Part shown: positions 53,461-62,102 of the stretch, piece by piece
Layout of the letters: every line of letters begins with the position of its first letter
How positions within the stretch are numbered: position 1 is the stretch's first letter
Assembly (NCBI RefSeq): GCF_040717455.1
Contig: NZ_JBFEFH010000003.1
Coordinates: forward strand, 305,452 to 369,451
Reading direction: 5' to 3'
Length of the DNA: 64,000 bases
Origin: Tautonia sp040717455
GTDB taxonomy: Bacteria > Planctomycetota > Planctomycetia > Isosphaerales > Isosphaeraceae
The notes under the pieces: generated by a model
The model's database searches: none
Told to the model about the DNA's origin: nothing
Seen by the model: only the letters and a program-made list of their open reading frames with translations
Position numbers and translations under genes: made by a program

Positions 53461-56400
53461 TCAGTCGAACATGTCGGCCTCGCGGTCGCCCCGGGAGAGG
53501 AGGTAGGCGAGGAGGTCGAGGATCTCGTCCTGCTCCAGGGTGTTGAGCAGGCCCTCGGGCATCATGGAGACGGGAGAGGGCTGCATCTCCTCGATCCGGG
53601 AGCGGGCGACGCCTTCGAGGGCGTTCGGTTCGAGCATGTTGGTCATGATCATGAGGTTGTCGGCGTTCAGGTTGACGATCCGGCCGGTGACGATCCGGCC
53701 GTCCTCGGTGGCGATCATGACGGCCTCGTACTGATCGCTGATCTCCTTGCTCGGGACCAGGATCGACTCCAGGAGGTCGTGGGGGCTGAAGCGCCCGGCG
53801 ATGCCGGTGAGGTCGGGGCCGACGGCGCCCCCTTCGCCGGCGTAGCGGTGGCAGGAGAAGCAGGAGGTCTCGGCGAAGAGTCGGCGGCCGCGGTCGTAGT
53901 CGCGCCCCCCGCCCAGGCCGTCCTCGATCAGGCCGGTCAGCTCGTCGATGGTCCATTCCTTGACGAACGGCCGCTGGACGGCGGCGACTTCCGTCGTGAC
54001 GGGCTGGGCCTCGATGATCGGTTGCAGGGCGACCCGCTCGGGCTCGCTGAGGGCCTCGACCGCCTCGTTCTTGATGTTCCGGACGAAGTTGGCGAAGCTC
54101 GACCCGCCTCGGTAGTTGGCGGCCTTGAGGAACCAGCGGAAGTAGCGCTGGCGGAGCTCGGGGGTCCAGCCGGGTTGGATCGTCCGGAGGGTCATGGCGT
54201 AGTCGATCTGCTCCTCCTGGGTCGGGGCCGCGTCGAGCAGCTCGACAATCTTGCCCGCGGCGGTCGGAGACTGGAGGTAGGCGAGCAAGCGGGCCAGGTC
54301 GGTGTTCAGCTCGACGCCGGACGCGGGGAACTCGGGGTCGAAGCGGGCGATCAGGCTCGCCCGGGTCTGGTCGTCGGGCGGCCCCATGCGGTTGAAGAAG
54401 ACGGCGTAGACCCGGAGCAGGTCGAGCTTCTCGGCGTAGGTCCGCTCGTCCCAGGTCAGGGAGACGCGGTCGAGGGCGTCCTGGATGCGCTGCTTGAGCA
54501 GCATGTTGACCGGGGGGTCGGTCGGGCGGCGGTGGAACGGGTCGGGGGCGGAGACGCGGACCAGGGCGAGCAGGGCGTTGGTCGCGGTCCGGGGGTCCTG
54601 CTCGGTCAGGGCACGCTCGGCCCAGGCGTTGGCGTCCTGGAATTCGAGGGCCGCGCGGGCAGCAAACCGGACGAAGCGGTCGGGGTGGCCGAGGTTCGCC
54701 CAGGCGAGGTCGACGGCGGCCGGGTCCTGCTTGCCGAGGGACGATTCGAGCCGTTGGCGCAGGTCGCGCAGCTCGGTGCCGGAGTCGTCGGCCGCGACGG
54801 CGGTGGCGGTCGATTCGTCGCCGACGTAGGTGACCCGGTAGAGGCCGGAGGTGGTCCGACGGCCGCCGACGGCGAAGTACATGGCGCCGTCCTTGGGGTT
54901 GATGACCAGGTCGGTCAGGGCGAGCGGGGTACCGGTGATGAATTCCTCGGCGGTGCCGGCGTAGGTGGAGCCGTCGGGTTCGAGATGCACGGCGTAGAGC
55001 TTGCCGTAGCTCCAGTCGCAGATGTAGAGGGCGTCCTGGTACTTCTCGGGGAACTTGGCGCCGTAGCCGAAGACGATGCCGGTCGGGGAACCGGGGCCGA
55101 TGTCGACGGTGGCGGGCAGGGTATCGAGGTAATAGGACGGCCACTTGCCGGTGCCGTTGCGCCAGCCGTAGTCGGAGCCGCTGACGGCGTGGTTGACGCG
55201 GGTGGGGCGATACCAGGGGGTGTTGATGTCCCACTCCATGTCGGCGTCGTAGGTGAACAGCTCCCCCTGGCGGTTGAAGGCGATGTCGTAGGGGTTGCGG
55301 TAGCCGACGGAGATCAGCTCCCAGGTCTCGCCCTCGGGGTCGACCTTGTAGATCGCCCCGCCGGGGCCGAGGACGTTGGCCATGAAGCCGTTGCCGTCGG
55401 GCATGCGGGGCAGGAGGTGGTCTTCTCCCCAGACGGGGGGGACGCGGGTGGCCTGGAAGTCGGTGAGCTGGGTGCCGTTGCCGCAGACGACGAAGAGGGC
55501 GTCACCTTCGGGGCTGGGGATGATGGCGTGCGGGCCGTGCTCGCCGCCGCCCTGGAGCGGGCGGAGCTGCCTGACCGTGTCGAGGTCGCCGTCGCCGTCG
55601 GTGTCCTGGACGCGGTAGAGGCCGCTCTCGTACTGGCCGCCGCGGTTGACCATGACGTAGAGGCTGTCGAAGGCCCAAAGAAGCCCCTGGGCCTCGCCGA
55701 TGTTCACGTCGATCGGCTCGACGACGACCTCGCCTCCGTCGTCGTCGATCGGGGGGAGGGTGACGCGGAAGAGCTTGCCGTACTGGTCGGAGACGATGAG
55801 GCGCCCCTCGGGGTCGACGGCCATCGAGACCCATGAGCCCTGCGTCTCGGCCGGGACGGAGTGGAGCAGCTCGACCTTGAAGCCGTCGGCCACCTTGAGC
55901 AGGTCGGCGTCGGTCGCGCGCTGGCCGGGGGGAGGCGTCTGGGGCCTGCGTCGGCCTTTCTTGCGGGCGGGGGCGGCGGCGGCCTGGTCATCGGCGTTGT
56001 CGAAACGGCGGAGCGTGATGTCCTTGAACTGGACGGTCATGGGGGGGCCGGCGTGGACCTGGAGGGCGAGGATCCCTTCCAGCTCGCGTTCGGATTCCTG
56101 GTTGTCGGTGATCTCGGCGACGGTCTTGCCGTTGAGCTTGTGGATGAGGTGGGGACCCCGGGCGATGATCGTCAGCTCGTTCCAGTCGGTCAGATCCAGT
56201 TCGGGGCGGGCGGACTCGGTCTCGCCCTCGACCTTCTTCTCCCCCTCGGCGGTGACGACGACGCGCTGGCCGCTCTCGGCCACGATGCCGCGGCCGCGCT
56301 CGTCGTAGAGCATGCCGTTGTAGCCGGGGCTGGGGTGGATGTCGGCCTGGTAGCCGCCGACGACGAACTCGCCGGCGTCGGGGAAGCGACGGCTGCGGTA

Positions 56401-56724
56401 CTGGATGCCGGAGTTGTTGTTCCCTTCGAGGCGGAAGGTGGCACGCAGCTCGAAATCGCGGACGGGGTCGCCGCGATGGATCAGGAACTGGTTGGCCTTG
56501 AGCGGTGCCTCGGCGGAGGTCCGGCCGGTCAGCAGGCCGTCCTCGACGGACCAGAGATCCGGGTTCCCTTCCCAGCCGGAAAGGTCGTTGCCGTTGAACA
56601 GCGATTCGAATTCGCCATCGTCCTGATAGGGCGGAAGCGTGGCCGCCCCTCCCAGGAGAAGCGACAGGACCACGGCGGCCGACGCGCCGAGCAGGGCGGT
56701 CGGTCGGGAGAACGATCGGGACAT
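53461..56724 (-). CDS. secreted DUF1080 / beta-propeller / HEAT / cytochrome c protein (PVC type)
   Basis: A 1087-residue exported protein. After a signal peptide (about residues 1-31) comes a DUF1080 jellyroll (about 37-240; FESLFNGNDLSGWEG, NSGIQYRSRRF), a Lys/Arg/Pro linker, then a PVC-type membrane-bound dehydrogenase beta-propeller (about 265-640; ADGFKVELLHSVP, GGEHGPHAIIPSPEG, GYRNPYDIAFNRQGELFTYDADMEWD). Helical HEAT-like repeats follow (about 650-930). The C-terminal domain has the heme motif CFSCH at 955-959 and the PVC-specific LLESILVPSKEISDQYEAV. A role in periplasmic oxidation of sugars with electron transfer by the heme is inferred from the family. The ATG at 56724 has GAGGATCG upstream; a longer frame to 56997 is not supported. 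Confidence 0.88.
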   Translation of the reverse strand: MSRSFSRPTALLGASAAVVLSLLLGGAATLPPYQDDGEFESLFNGNDLSGWEGNPDLWSVEDGLLTGRTSAEAPLKANQFLIHRGDPVRDFELRATFRLEGNNNSGIQYRSRRFPDAGEFVVGGYQADIHPSPGYNGMLYDERGRGIVAESGQRVVVTAEGEKKVEGETESARPELDLTDWNELTIIARGPHLIHKLNGKTVAEITDNQESERELEGILALQVHAGPPMTVQFKDITLRRFDNADDQAAAAPARKKGRRRPQTPPPGQRATDADLLKVADGFKVELLHSVPAETQGSWVSMAVDPEGRLIVSDQYGKLFRVTLPPIDDDGGEVVVEPIDVNIGEAQGLLWAFDSLYVMVNRGGQYESGLYRVQDTDGDGDLDTVRQLRPLQGGGEHGPHAIIPSPEGDALFVVCGNGTQLTDFQATRVPPVWGEDHLLPRMPDGNGFMANVLGPGGAIYKVDPEGETWELISVGYRNPYDIAFNRQGELFTYDADMEWDINTPWYRPTRVNHAVSGSDYGWRNGTGKWPSYYLDTLPATVDIGPGSPTGIVFGYGAKFPEKYQDALYICDWSYGKLYAVHLEPDGSTYAGTAEEFITGTPLALTDLVINPKDGAMYFAVGGRRTTSGLYRVTYVGDESTATAVAADDSGTELRDLRQRLESSLGKQDPAAVDLAWANLGHPDRFVRFAARAALEFQDANAWAERALTEQDPRTATNALLALVRVSAPDPFHRRPTDPPVNMLLKQRIQDALDRVSLTWDERTYAEKLDLLRVYAVFFNRMGPPDDQTRASLIARFDPEFPASGVELNTDLARLLAYLQSPTAAGKIVELLDAAPTQEEQIDYAMTLRTIQPGWTPELRQRYFRWFLKAANYRGGSSFANFVRNIKNEAVEALSEPERVALQPIIEAQPVTTEVAAVQRPFVKEWTIDELTGLIEDGLGGGRDYDRGRRLFAETSCFSCHRYAGEGGAVGPDLTGIAGRFSPHDLLESILVPSKEISDQYEAVMIATEDGRIVTGRIVNLNADNLMIMTNMLEPNALEGVARSRIEEMQPSPVSMMPEGLLNTLEQDEILDLLAYLLSRGDREADMFD

Positions 56725-57030
56725 CGCACGATCCTCGAAGCAGAGCGGTGGGGAGGGAGACAGGCCCGGGGGACCACCGGGGCGACGCTCCCGAGGCCCG
56801 AAGCGCTCGCGGGCGGGGCGGCGCGGGGGCAGCGGCGGGAGTGGGTCTGATCCGGCGATGCCAGGACAGGAACGATGGGCGTCACGGGCCGATCGCGGCA
56901 TTGCCCGGCCGCGATGCTCCTTCGTCCCATCGTCTCGCACGGATCGCCTCGGCACAAGGCTTGAGTGTCCCGGGAGGTCGGCCGGGCGCGGGGGCAATCG
57001 GGCCGCGTCGGGTCGGCCGGGATCGGCGGA
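56725..57030. other. intergenic region between heme protein and Fae-like genes
   Basis: 306 bp between two minus-strand genes. I see no gene, hairpin with T run or clear promoter; it should contain the promoter of the large heme protein. Confidence 0.4.
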
Positions 57031-57579
57031 TCAGAGCTCGCCGTCGAGCCCGAGGCGATGATAATAATGTTCGACTGTGTCCTGATTCTCGAGCAGCCAG
57101 TCGATCGACGGCTCGTGCCGCATGGCCTTGCGGATGACCTTCGCCGTGGCCTCGCGGTGGACGCGAAAGAGGGCGTCGTGGTCGAGCGACTCGACCTCGA
57201 CGACGCTCGGGTCGAGCCAGACGGAATAGATGATGCCCAGGTCGTTGGCCTTCGCTTTGGGGATGTCGCCGGCCCGGACGGCGTCGAGCACGCCGTTGGC
57301 CACGGCGGCCTGCACGGTCCCCATGAGGATGTTGGTGTAGCGAGGGTTGCTGACCGTGACCTTGCTGACCATGACGGTCGCGGGGCGGACCTGGACATCG
57401 CTGTTGAGGATGGCGAAGACGCGGGTATGGCCCTTCACCTGGTCGCCGATGAGGTTGGCCAGGGCCTGGCCGACCGGGCCGTCGAGCTCGCCGATGACGA
57501 CCTCGGGCTCGGCGGCGAGATGATCGGCGTCGCCTTCCACCAAGGCCTCGCCCGTCCGCAGGAGGATGCGGTCGCTCAT
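57031..57579 (-). CDS. formaldehyde-activating-enzyme (Fae)-like protein
   Basis: A 182-residue homologue of Fae, which couples formaldehyde to tetrahydromethanopterin in methylotrophs. The domain shows EALVEGDAD near the start, then VVIGELDGPVGQALANLI, the hydrophobic core VFAILNSDVQVRPATVMVSKVTVSN and helical LGIIYSVWLDP. In the methylobacterial enzyme a catalytic His (His17) stands six residues before the Gly of DLIIG; here that position is Glu24 (AEPEVVIG), and the nearest His is at 20. The protein may thus be a paralogue without the standard activity, of the Fae-like group reported from planctomycetes. Same strand as, and 306 bp ahead of, the large heme protein. No other C1-carrier gene is nearby. 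Confidence 0.82.
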   Translation of the reverse strand: MSDRILLRTGEALVEGDADHLAAEPEVVIGELDGPVGQALANLIGDQVKGHTRVFAILNSDVQVRPATVMVSKVTVSNPRYTNILMGTVQAAVANGVLDAVRAGDIPKAKANDLGIIYSVWLDPSVVEVESLDHDALFRVHREATAKVIRKAMRHEPSIDWLLENQDTVEHYYHRLGLDGEL

Positions 57580-57928
57580 GTGAATTCCAGGCTCCGAACG
57601 ACGAGGAGGAGATCCGGCCTGGCCGGGACGGGCCAGGCACCCTTGAAATTGCCCGATCGCCCCGGCCGCGGCTCGCGATGCCCCGGGCGGGCGGGCGTCG
57701 GGGATCGGATTGTGAGTGGGGCCTTCGGATCTCGCAAGGCCCTGATCCCGGATCGAAGCCTTTCTTCTTTTTCGATTTGAGGTTCAACACGACGCGCGGG
57801 AGGCGGGTTTCCGGAGCCGGCTTGACTCTCGAGTCGTCGACACAATACGGTTGATGCAGGTCGAATCGATGTGAATTCGATCGTGAGAGCACGCCGCGGT
57901 CTCGTCTCCGGCTGGAACGACTCGTTTG
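57580..57928. other. divergent intergenic region
   Basis: 349 bp between the Fae-like gene and a small plus-strand frame. It has a possible plus-strand promoter, TTGACT (57822-57827) with TACGGT (57846-57851) at 18 bases, and a T-rich tract at 57764-57777. Confidence 0.45.
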
Positions 57929-58282
57929 ATGAGTGTTCGCGACGCCTGCATCTGGCTGACCTTGCTCGCGTCGGTGGCGGCCGGCGGCGAGGTCGTGTGT
58001 CAGCCGGGGGACGACGGGGCTCGGGCCCCGATCCTCTCGGGAGAGAGGGCCGGCTGGGACCGGCCGGCGCGGGAGGCGCCGACGGGCCGTCAGCCCGCGA
58101 CGGCCGAGGGATCGGCCCCGGCGACCGCCTCGGAATCGGAAGAGGACGTGGGCGGCCCCGGCCTGGTTGCCTGGGAGCCGCAGGCCATCGTGCCGTTCGA
58201 CCCGAGCCGACTGGGATCGGCCCGGGCCAGCACGCTTCCGCTCGTCCGGGCCCCTCGCCCGATCGCCCGCCTCCGCTGCTAA
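57929..58282 (+). CDS. small putative secreted protein
   Basis: A 117-residue frame from ATG 57929 with a hydrophobic N-terminal segment (ACIWLTLLASVAAGGEVV) that could be a signal peptide. The rest is rich in Pro, Ala, Glu and Arg and looks disordered. A TTG directly before the ATG is an alternative start. No family is recognised. It is followed by a GC-rich hairpin (58302-58355) and then by the bicarbonate transporter gene on the same strand. Low-complexity composition makes a non-coding frame possible. Confidence 0.4.
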   Translation: MSVRDACIWLTLLASVAAGGEVVCQPGDDGARAPILSGERAGWDRPAREAPTGRQPATAEGSAPATASESEEDVGGPGLVAWEPQAIVPFDPSRLGSARASTLPLVRAPRPIARLRC

Positions 58283-58301
58283 CTCGACCCGGCGGGATCA
58301 G

Positions 58302-58355
58302 CCCTCGCTCGCTGCGCCGCGCGCCGAAAGGGCTGCGCGAGCGATCGAGCGAGGG
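58302..58355 (+). terminator. GC-rich hairpin
   Basis: CCCTCGCTCG (58302-58311) pairs perfectly with CGAGCGAGGG (58346-58355) and encloses a further self-complementary GC-rich stretch. It stands just past the small frame ending at 58282. Confidence 0.55.
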
Positions 58356-58525
58356 TGGTGTGAGAGTGATGAGTGCGGGTCGCGTCCCCGAGGGCTGGGG
58401 GCGTGACGAAGGCTCAATTTGTCCGTCTCCGACCCGTCCGGCCGCCCCCGGTGTCCTGAGGGCGGTCTCCGTCTCCGAATCGGTCTCGTCCGGGCGATCC
58501 CCGCGACCAGGACAGGAGTTTCACG

Positions 58526-60307
58526 GTGATGATGTTGCGAAGCAGTCGCGCGGGCCGCCGCGTCGTTGCGGCCCTGGTCCTCGTCCTGGCGGGGGCGTCG
58601 GGGCCGGGGTTGGCCTCCGGTGCCGACGTGATCGGGACGGTCAAGGAGGTCGATCCGGAGTCACGGTCGGTCGTGGTGGTGCAGGCGGGCACGGGGCGCG
58701 AGGTGACCGTGACGGTCACCCCCGGGACGGCGATCGAGGTCCACGGCCGTCGGGGAATCGACCTGGACCATCTGGAAGTCGGGGCGAATGTGATCGTCCA
58801 CGACGACGTGGTGGCGGCGGCCATCCGGGTCGAGAACGAGGTCATCGGCGTGATCCGGGCCGTCGACGCGGACGCCGGGACGCTGGTCGTCGAGGAGCCG
58901 GGGGCGGACCAGCCGATGGTCTTCCCCCTCCCCGCCGAGGTGATCGTCCGGCACTTCAGGGGCAAACAGATCGGGATCGACGACCTGAGCCCGGGACAGC
59001 CGCTGACGGTCGTCCACTCGCAAGGGGTGCCGACCCGGATCACCGTCGAGGACCTGCCGGCCGGGATGGTCGGAGAGTTCTGGGACAACTTCCGCCACAA
59101 CCTGTTCAAGCCCTTGCTGCTGTTCTTCTACGCCGGGTTCCTGATCCCCTTGCTGGGGGTGAAGTTCGAATTCCCGTACGTCATTTATCAGGCATTGACG
59201 ATCTACCTGCTCATCGCGATCGGCTGGCACGGCGGCGAGGAGCTGGCGGAGCTCGACCCCTCGTCGATCGGGACGGCGGTCGGCTTCATGGGGGTCGGCT
59301 TCGTGACGAACCTGTGCATCGGGCTGCTCGCGTATGGCCTGCTGAGGACCTTCACGAGGCTCCGGCGGGTGGACGCGGCCACGGTGGCGGGCTACTACGG
59401 TTCCGACTCGGCCGGGACGTTCGTCACCTGCCTCGGGGTGCTGGCGTCGTTGCACCTGGCCTATGCGCCCTACATGCCGGTGATGCTGGCCGTGATGGAG
59501 ATCCCCGGGTGCCTGGTCGCCCTGGTCCTCGTCTCGATGCTCCGCAAGCGGGGCCTGGACGCCGACGGCAACAGCGAGGGAGAGCCGGGTTACGCCCCCG
59601 GCGCCGGCCTGCCGTCCGACCCGGCCGTCGCCCACCGGCACGACCTGGAGGTCGAGGACGAGGAGAAAATGGCCCTGGAACGCGGCTACAGCGAGCACGA
59701 GGAGCATCAGGCCCGGGGCCGATCGGGCCGTCGGGAGGGGGAACACATCGCCCCCGCAGGCGCCGGGCAGCCCGGCCTTCTGAGCAAGGAATTGCTGCAC
59801 GAGGTTTTCTTCAACCCGGGGATCTACCTGCTGTTCGCCGGGATCCTGATCGGCTTCATCAGCCGGTTGCAAGGGACCGACGTGACCAGCCCCGACGACC
59901 GCGTGTTCCTCGACCTGTTCCCGGGCCTGCTCTGCCTGTTCCTGCTGGAGATGGGGATGACGGCCTCGAAGAAGTTGAAGGATCTGAAGGTCGCCGGCCC
60001 GTCGTTCATCGCCTTCGGCCTGCTGGCGCCGAACGTGTTCGCCGCGATCGGCATCGGCGTGGCGCACGGGTACGCGATGCTCCTGGGAGAGCCGTTCGAC
60101 CTGGGGACGTACGCCCTCTTCGCCGTGCTCTGCGGGGCCGCCTCGTACATCGCCGTCCCGGCGGTGCAGCGCCTGGGAATCCCCGAGGCCAGCCCGACCC
60201 TCCCGCTGGCCGCCTCGCTGGGGCTGACCTTCAGCTACAACGTCACGATCGGCATCCCGGTCTACATCGAAATCGCCAAGATCGTGACCAAGACCTGGCC
60301 GGTCTGA
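58526..60307 (+). CDS. SbtA-family sodium/bicarbonate symporter with exported N-terminal domain
   Basis: A 593-residue protein. Residues 1-33 look like a signal peptide; residues about 34-180 hold two OB-like beta repeats (DVIGTVKEVDPESRSVVV and EVIGVIRAVDADAGTLVV) that would lie outside the membrane. From about 190 an SbtA transporter (PF05982) follows, with inverted repeats: first half from LFKPLLLFFYAGFLIPLLGVKF, IAIGWHGGEEL and GFMGVGFVTNLCIG; second half from FFNPGIYLLFAGILIGF, LLEMGMTASKKL and ASYIAVPAVQRLGIPEASPTL. A charged cytosolic loop (about 340-425) separates them. The family takes up bicarbonate with sodium in cyanobacteria. No sbtB regulator gene is adjacent. AGGAG is seven bases before GTG 58526 and ten before ATG 58529. 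Confidence 0.85.
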   Translation: MMMLRSSRAGRRVVAALVLVLAGASGPGLASGADVIGTVKEVDPESRSVVVVQAGTGREVTVTVTPGTAIEVHGRRGIDLDHLEVGANVIVHDDVVAAAIRVENEVIGVIRAVDADAGTLVVEEPGADQPMVFPLPAEVIVRHFRGKQIGIDDLSPGQPLTVVHSQGVPTRITVEDLPAGMVGEFWDNFRHNLFKPLLLFFYAGFLIPLLGVKFEFPYVIYQALTIYLLIAIGWHGGEELAELDPSSIGTAVGFMGVGFVTNLCIGLLAYGLLRTFTRLRRVDAATVAGYYGSDSAGTFVTCLGVLASLHLAYAPYMPVMLAVMEIPGCLVALVLVSMLRKRGLDADGNSEGEPGYAPGAGLPSDPAVAHRHDLEVEDEEKMALERGYSEHEEHQARGRSGRREGEHIAPAGAGQPGLLSKELLHEVFFNPGIYLLFAGILIGFISRLQGTDVTSPDDRVFLDLFPGLLCLFLLEMGMTASKKLKDLKVAGPSFIAFGLLAPNVFAAIGIGVAHGYAMLLGEPFDLGTYALFAVLCGAASYIAVPAVQRLGIPEASPTLPLAASLGLTFSYNVTIGIPVYIEIAKIVTKTWPV

Positions 60308-60387
60308 GCAGACTGCCTCTGGGATTCCGCCTCGGTCGATTCCGGAGTATCGGGGGGGGGACACTCCTCGTTCATCAAACAAAGAAA

Positions 60388-60416
60388 GCCCGCTGAGTCA
60401 AGGAGACTCAGCGGGC
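60388..60416. terminator. bidirectional intrinsic terminator
   Basis: A perfect 12-bp stem, GCCCGCTGAGTC (60388-60399) with GACTCAGCGGGC (60405-60416), and a 5-base loop. On the minus strand TTTCTTTGTTT follows, so it ends the tRNA transcript; on the plus strand it lies 80 bp past the transporter gene. Confidence 0.88.
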
Positions 60417-60422
60417 CAGGTC

Positions 60423-60507
<85 letters not shown>

Positions 60508-60587
60508 GAGAGCAAGCGATCGATGGAGGGAACGGGGCGGATCGTCCAATCGGTGGAAAGGAGTTGGCCCGTCACGTTCTGGTGGGA

Positions 60588-60593
60588 ATTCTA
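60588..60593 (-). promoter_or_regulatory. candidate extended -10 of tRNA-Leu
   Basis: TAGAAT on the minus strand, directly preceded by TGC (extended -10). The expected start is about 75 bases before the tRNA. No good -35 is seen. Confidence 0.4.
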
Positions 60594-60784
60594 GCACAAG
60601 GCTCGGGGGATCGGTAGGGGGTGGTCCCGGGGGATTGCCGCGAATTGGGGGGAGGGGAGGCGAGTTGACCTTGCAGGCCGATGCAGGTCACAATGCCGTC
60701 TCGAAGCGTGGAGTGAATTCGAGGGGCGTGTTCGCTCCTCACAAGGCGCCGAGCGATTAAATTAAGAATACGAGCCCGCACGCG

Positions 60785-61996
60785 ATGAATCAGCAGGAAC
60801 TCATCAAGCAACTCCGAGACGACAACAAGACCAAGATCGTCATGCTGATCGCTGACGGCCTGGGAGGATTGCCCATCGAGCCGGGCGGGCCGACCGAGCT
60901 GGAGGAGGCGAAGACGCCGAACCTGGATCGCCTGGCCGCCGAGGGGACGGTCGGCTTGAGCATCCCGGTGGCCCACGGCATCGCCCCGGGGTCGGGGCCG
61001 GGGCACCTGGGGCTCTTCGGGTTCGACCCGCTCGAATACCAGATCGGCCGGGGGGTGCTGGAGGCGCTCGGGATCGGCGTGGAGGTGGGGCCGCGGGACG
61101 TGGCGATCCGCGGGAACTTCTGCACGATCGACGCCGAAGGGCGCGTGACCGACCGCCGCGCCGGCCGGATTCCCACGGAGGTCGGCGAGAAGCTGGTGGC
61201 GAAGCTGGCCGCGGGGGTCAAGATCGACGGCGTGGAGACGCTGGTCGAGCCGGTCCGGGAGTATCGCCTGGTCGTCCGCTTCCGGGGGGAAGGGCTGGGG
61301 GACAAGGTGCTCGACACCGACCCGCTCCAGACCGGCCTCCATACGCTGGAGCCGAAGGCGACCGACCCCGGCTCGGAGAAGACCGCGAAGGTCGCGGCCG
61401 AGTTCCTCCGCCAGGCGAGGGAGATCCTGAAGGACGAGCGGCCGGCCAACTTCCTGATGATGCGAGGGTTCGCCAAGTTCCCGGACATCGCCACGATGGA
61501 GGAGGTCTACGGCCTGAAGTCGGCGGCGATCGCGGTCTACCCGATGTATCGCGGCCTGGCGAAGCTGGTGGGGATGACCGTGGTCGAGCCGGGCAAGACC
61601 CTGGCCGATCAGTTCGCCGTGGCCAGGGCGCAGTGGGAGAACTTCGACTTCTTCTTCATCCACTACAAGTACACCGACAGTACCGGCGAGGACGGCAACT
61701 TCGCCGAGAAGGTCAAGGTGATCGAGGCGCTCGACCAGGAATTGCCGGCCCTGATGGCCCTGAACCCGGACGTGGTGGTCGTCTCGGGCGACCACTCGAC
61801 GCCGAGCCGGATGAAGTCGCACAGCTTCCACCCGGTCCCGCTCCTGATCTGGGCCCCGGCGACCGTCCGGCCGGACGAGGTGACGAGCTTCGGCGAGCGG
61901 CCGTGCATCCGAGGGGGCCTCGGCCAGATCCTCGCCAAGCACATCATGCCGCTGGCGATGGCCCACGCGAACCGCTTGCAGAAGTTCGGCGCCTGA
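60785..61996 (+). CDS. apgM: 2,3-bisphosphoglycerate-independent phosphoglycerate mutase (ApgM type)
   Basis: A 403-residue archaeal-type phosphoglycerate mutase, an alkaline phosphatase superfamily enzyme of glycolysis. The metal-site motifs are IVMLIADGLGGLPI at the N-terminus, AKTPNLDRLAAEG and GIAPGSGPGHLGLFGFDP with the nucleophile Ser, and near the C-terminus FFIHYKYTDSTGEDGNF and VVVSGDHSTPS with the His/Asp ligands. Length fits the ApgM subgroup. The ATG at 60785 begins the family-typical N-terminus. A long hairpin follows. It stands alone between tRNA-Leu and a convergent pair of protease-like genes. Confidence 0.93.
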   Translation: MNQQELIKQLRDDNKTKIVMLIADGLGGLPIEPGGPTELEEAKTPNLDRLAAEGTVGLSIPVAHGIAPGSGPGHLGLFGFDPLEYQIGRGVLEALGIGVEVGPRDVAIRGNFCTIDAEGRVTDRRAGRIPTEVGEKLVAKLAAGVKIDGVETLVEPVREYRLVVRFRGEGLGDKVLDTDPLQTGLHTLEPKATDPGSEKTAKVAAEFLRQAREILKDERPANFLMMRGFAKFPDIATMEEVYGLKSAAIAVYPMYRGLAKLVGMTVVEPGKTLADQFAVARAQWENFDFFFIHYKYTDSTGEDGNFAEKVKVIEALDQELPALMALNPDVVVVSGDHSTPSRMKSHSFHPVPLLIWAPATVRPDEVTSFGERPCIRGGLGQILAKHIMPLAMAHANRLQKFGA

Positions 61997-62014
61997 GGCT
62001 TTGTGCGCAAAAAC

Positions 62015-62058
62015 GGACCTCCCGGGGCGAGCCTCGTAACGCTCGCCCTGGGAGGTCC
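62015..62058. terminator. bidirectional intrinsic terminator
   Basis: An 18-bp stem with one G-T pair, GGACCTCCCGGGGCGAGC (62015-62032) with GCTCGCCCTGGGAGGTCC (62041-62058), and an 8-base loop between the convergent ends of apgM and the protease-like gene. On the minus strand a GTTTTTG tail follows. Confidence 0.9.
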
Positions 62059-62102
62059 ATCGGATCGGAGGGTGCGGCCCGTTGTCGGTCGCTTCGCTCA
62101 GC

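Noticed and set aside
53368..55836. 822-codon plus-strand frame opposite the PVC-type heme protein
   Set aside because: It is antisense to a gene with strong domain matches; its Gly/Val/Asp-rich make-up is the mirror of GC-rich codon positions.
57871..60396. 841-codon plus-strand frame over the bicarbonate transporter
   Set aside because: Another frame of the same strand carries clear SbtA motifs and membrane helices; this one is Arg/Gly/Pro-rich shadow.
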